Shown here: in pieces, positions 15,234 to 15,243 of the stretch
How positions within the stretch are numbered: position 1 is the stretch's first letter
Layout of the letters: each line of letters starts with the position of its first letter
Assembly (NCBI GenBank): GCA_027483005.1
Contig: JAIXVN010000533.1
Coordinates: forward strand, 1 to 15,243
Direction of reading: 5' to 3'
Source of the DNA: Verrucomicrobiaceae bacterium
GTDB taxonomy: Bacteria; Verrucomicrobiota; Verrucomicrobiia; Verrucomicrobiales; Akkermansiaceae
Length of the DNA stretch: 15,243 nt
The notes under the pieces: generated by a model
Told to the model about the DNA's origin: nothing
Databases searched by the model: none
What the model saw: only the letters and a program-made list of their open reading frames with translations
Program-made: the position numbers and the translations under genes

Positions 15234-15243
15234 ATGAGTGAAC
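15234..15243 (+). CDS. Possible start of a downstream gene, truncated by the window
   Basis: An ATG at 15234 begins MSE and is cut off after ten bases. It lies 43 bases after the nadR stop on the same strand. Too little is present to judge coding potential. Confidence 0.15.

Overview
The window looks like a chromosomal segment of a verrucomicrobial bacterium (Verrucomicrobiota, perhaps near Luteolibacter/Haloferula). This rests on gene style, not on any search: moderately high G+C, few recognisable Shine-Dalgarno sites, an ECF sigma factor next to Hanks-type kinases that carry extracytoplasmic lectin/DUF1080-like tails, and large secreted beta-rich proteins (RCC1, putative-Ig, thrombospondin type 3) with the C-terminal 'DGDGIPNLVKYAL' type module common in that phylum.

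Layout. 1-605 (minus): 5' part of a secreted glycine-rich protein, running off the left edge. 835-2634 (minus): zinc-ribbon/Ser-Thr kinase/TM/lectin-like receptor kinase. 2832-3524 (plus): ECF sigma factor, divergent from that kinase. 3541-3972: no convincing protein, but a dense series of perfect hairpins closed by a 5'-to-3' end pairing, which I read as a large structured non-coding RNA, possibly HEARO/omega-RNA-like. 4001-5668 (plus): second receptor kinase, with a C-terminal DUF1080 domain. 5681-6928 (minus): two-gene operon of a membrane zinc-ribbon protein followed by an FHA-PAS-like-LuxR regulator. 7158-13838 (plus): three closely spaced genes for exported proteins (beta-helix; duplicated module plus TSP3; 1440-residue RCC1/Ig-like giant). 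13869-14224 (minus): apparently frameshifted remnant. 14183-15190 (plus): NadR-type bifunctional NMN adenylyltransferase/ribosylnicotinamide kinase with a variant Walker A.

How the parts may work together (inference). The sigma factor, two transmembrane kinases with carbohydrate-binding-like outer domains, and an FHA (phosphothreonine reader) protein with a LuxR DNA-binding domain form a plausible envelope-sensing phospho-signalling island. The exported protein genes to the right could be among its targets, but no shared promoter motif was identified. The most unexplained stretch is the structured RNA wedged between the sigma factor and the second kinase.
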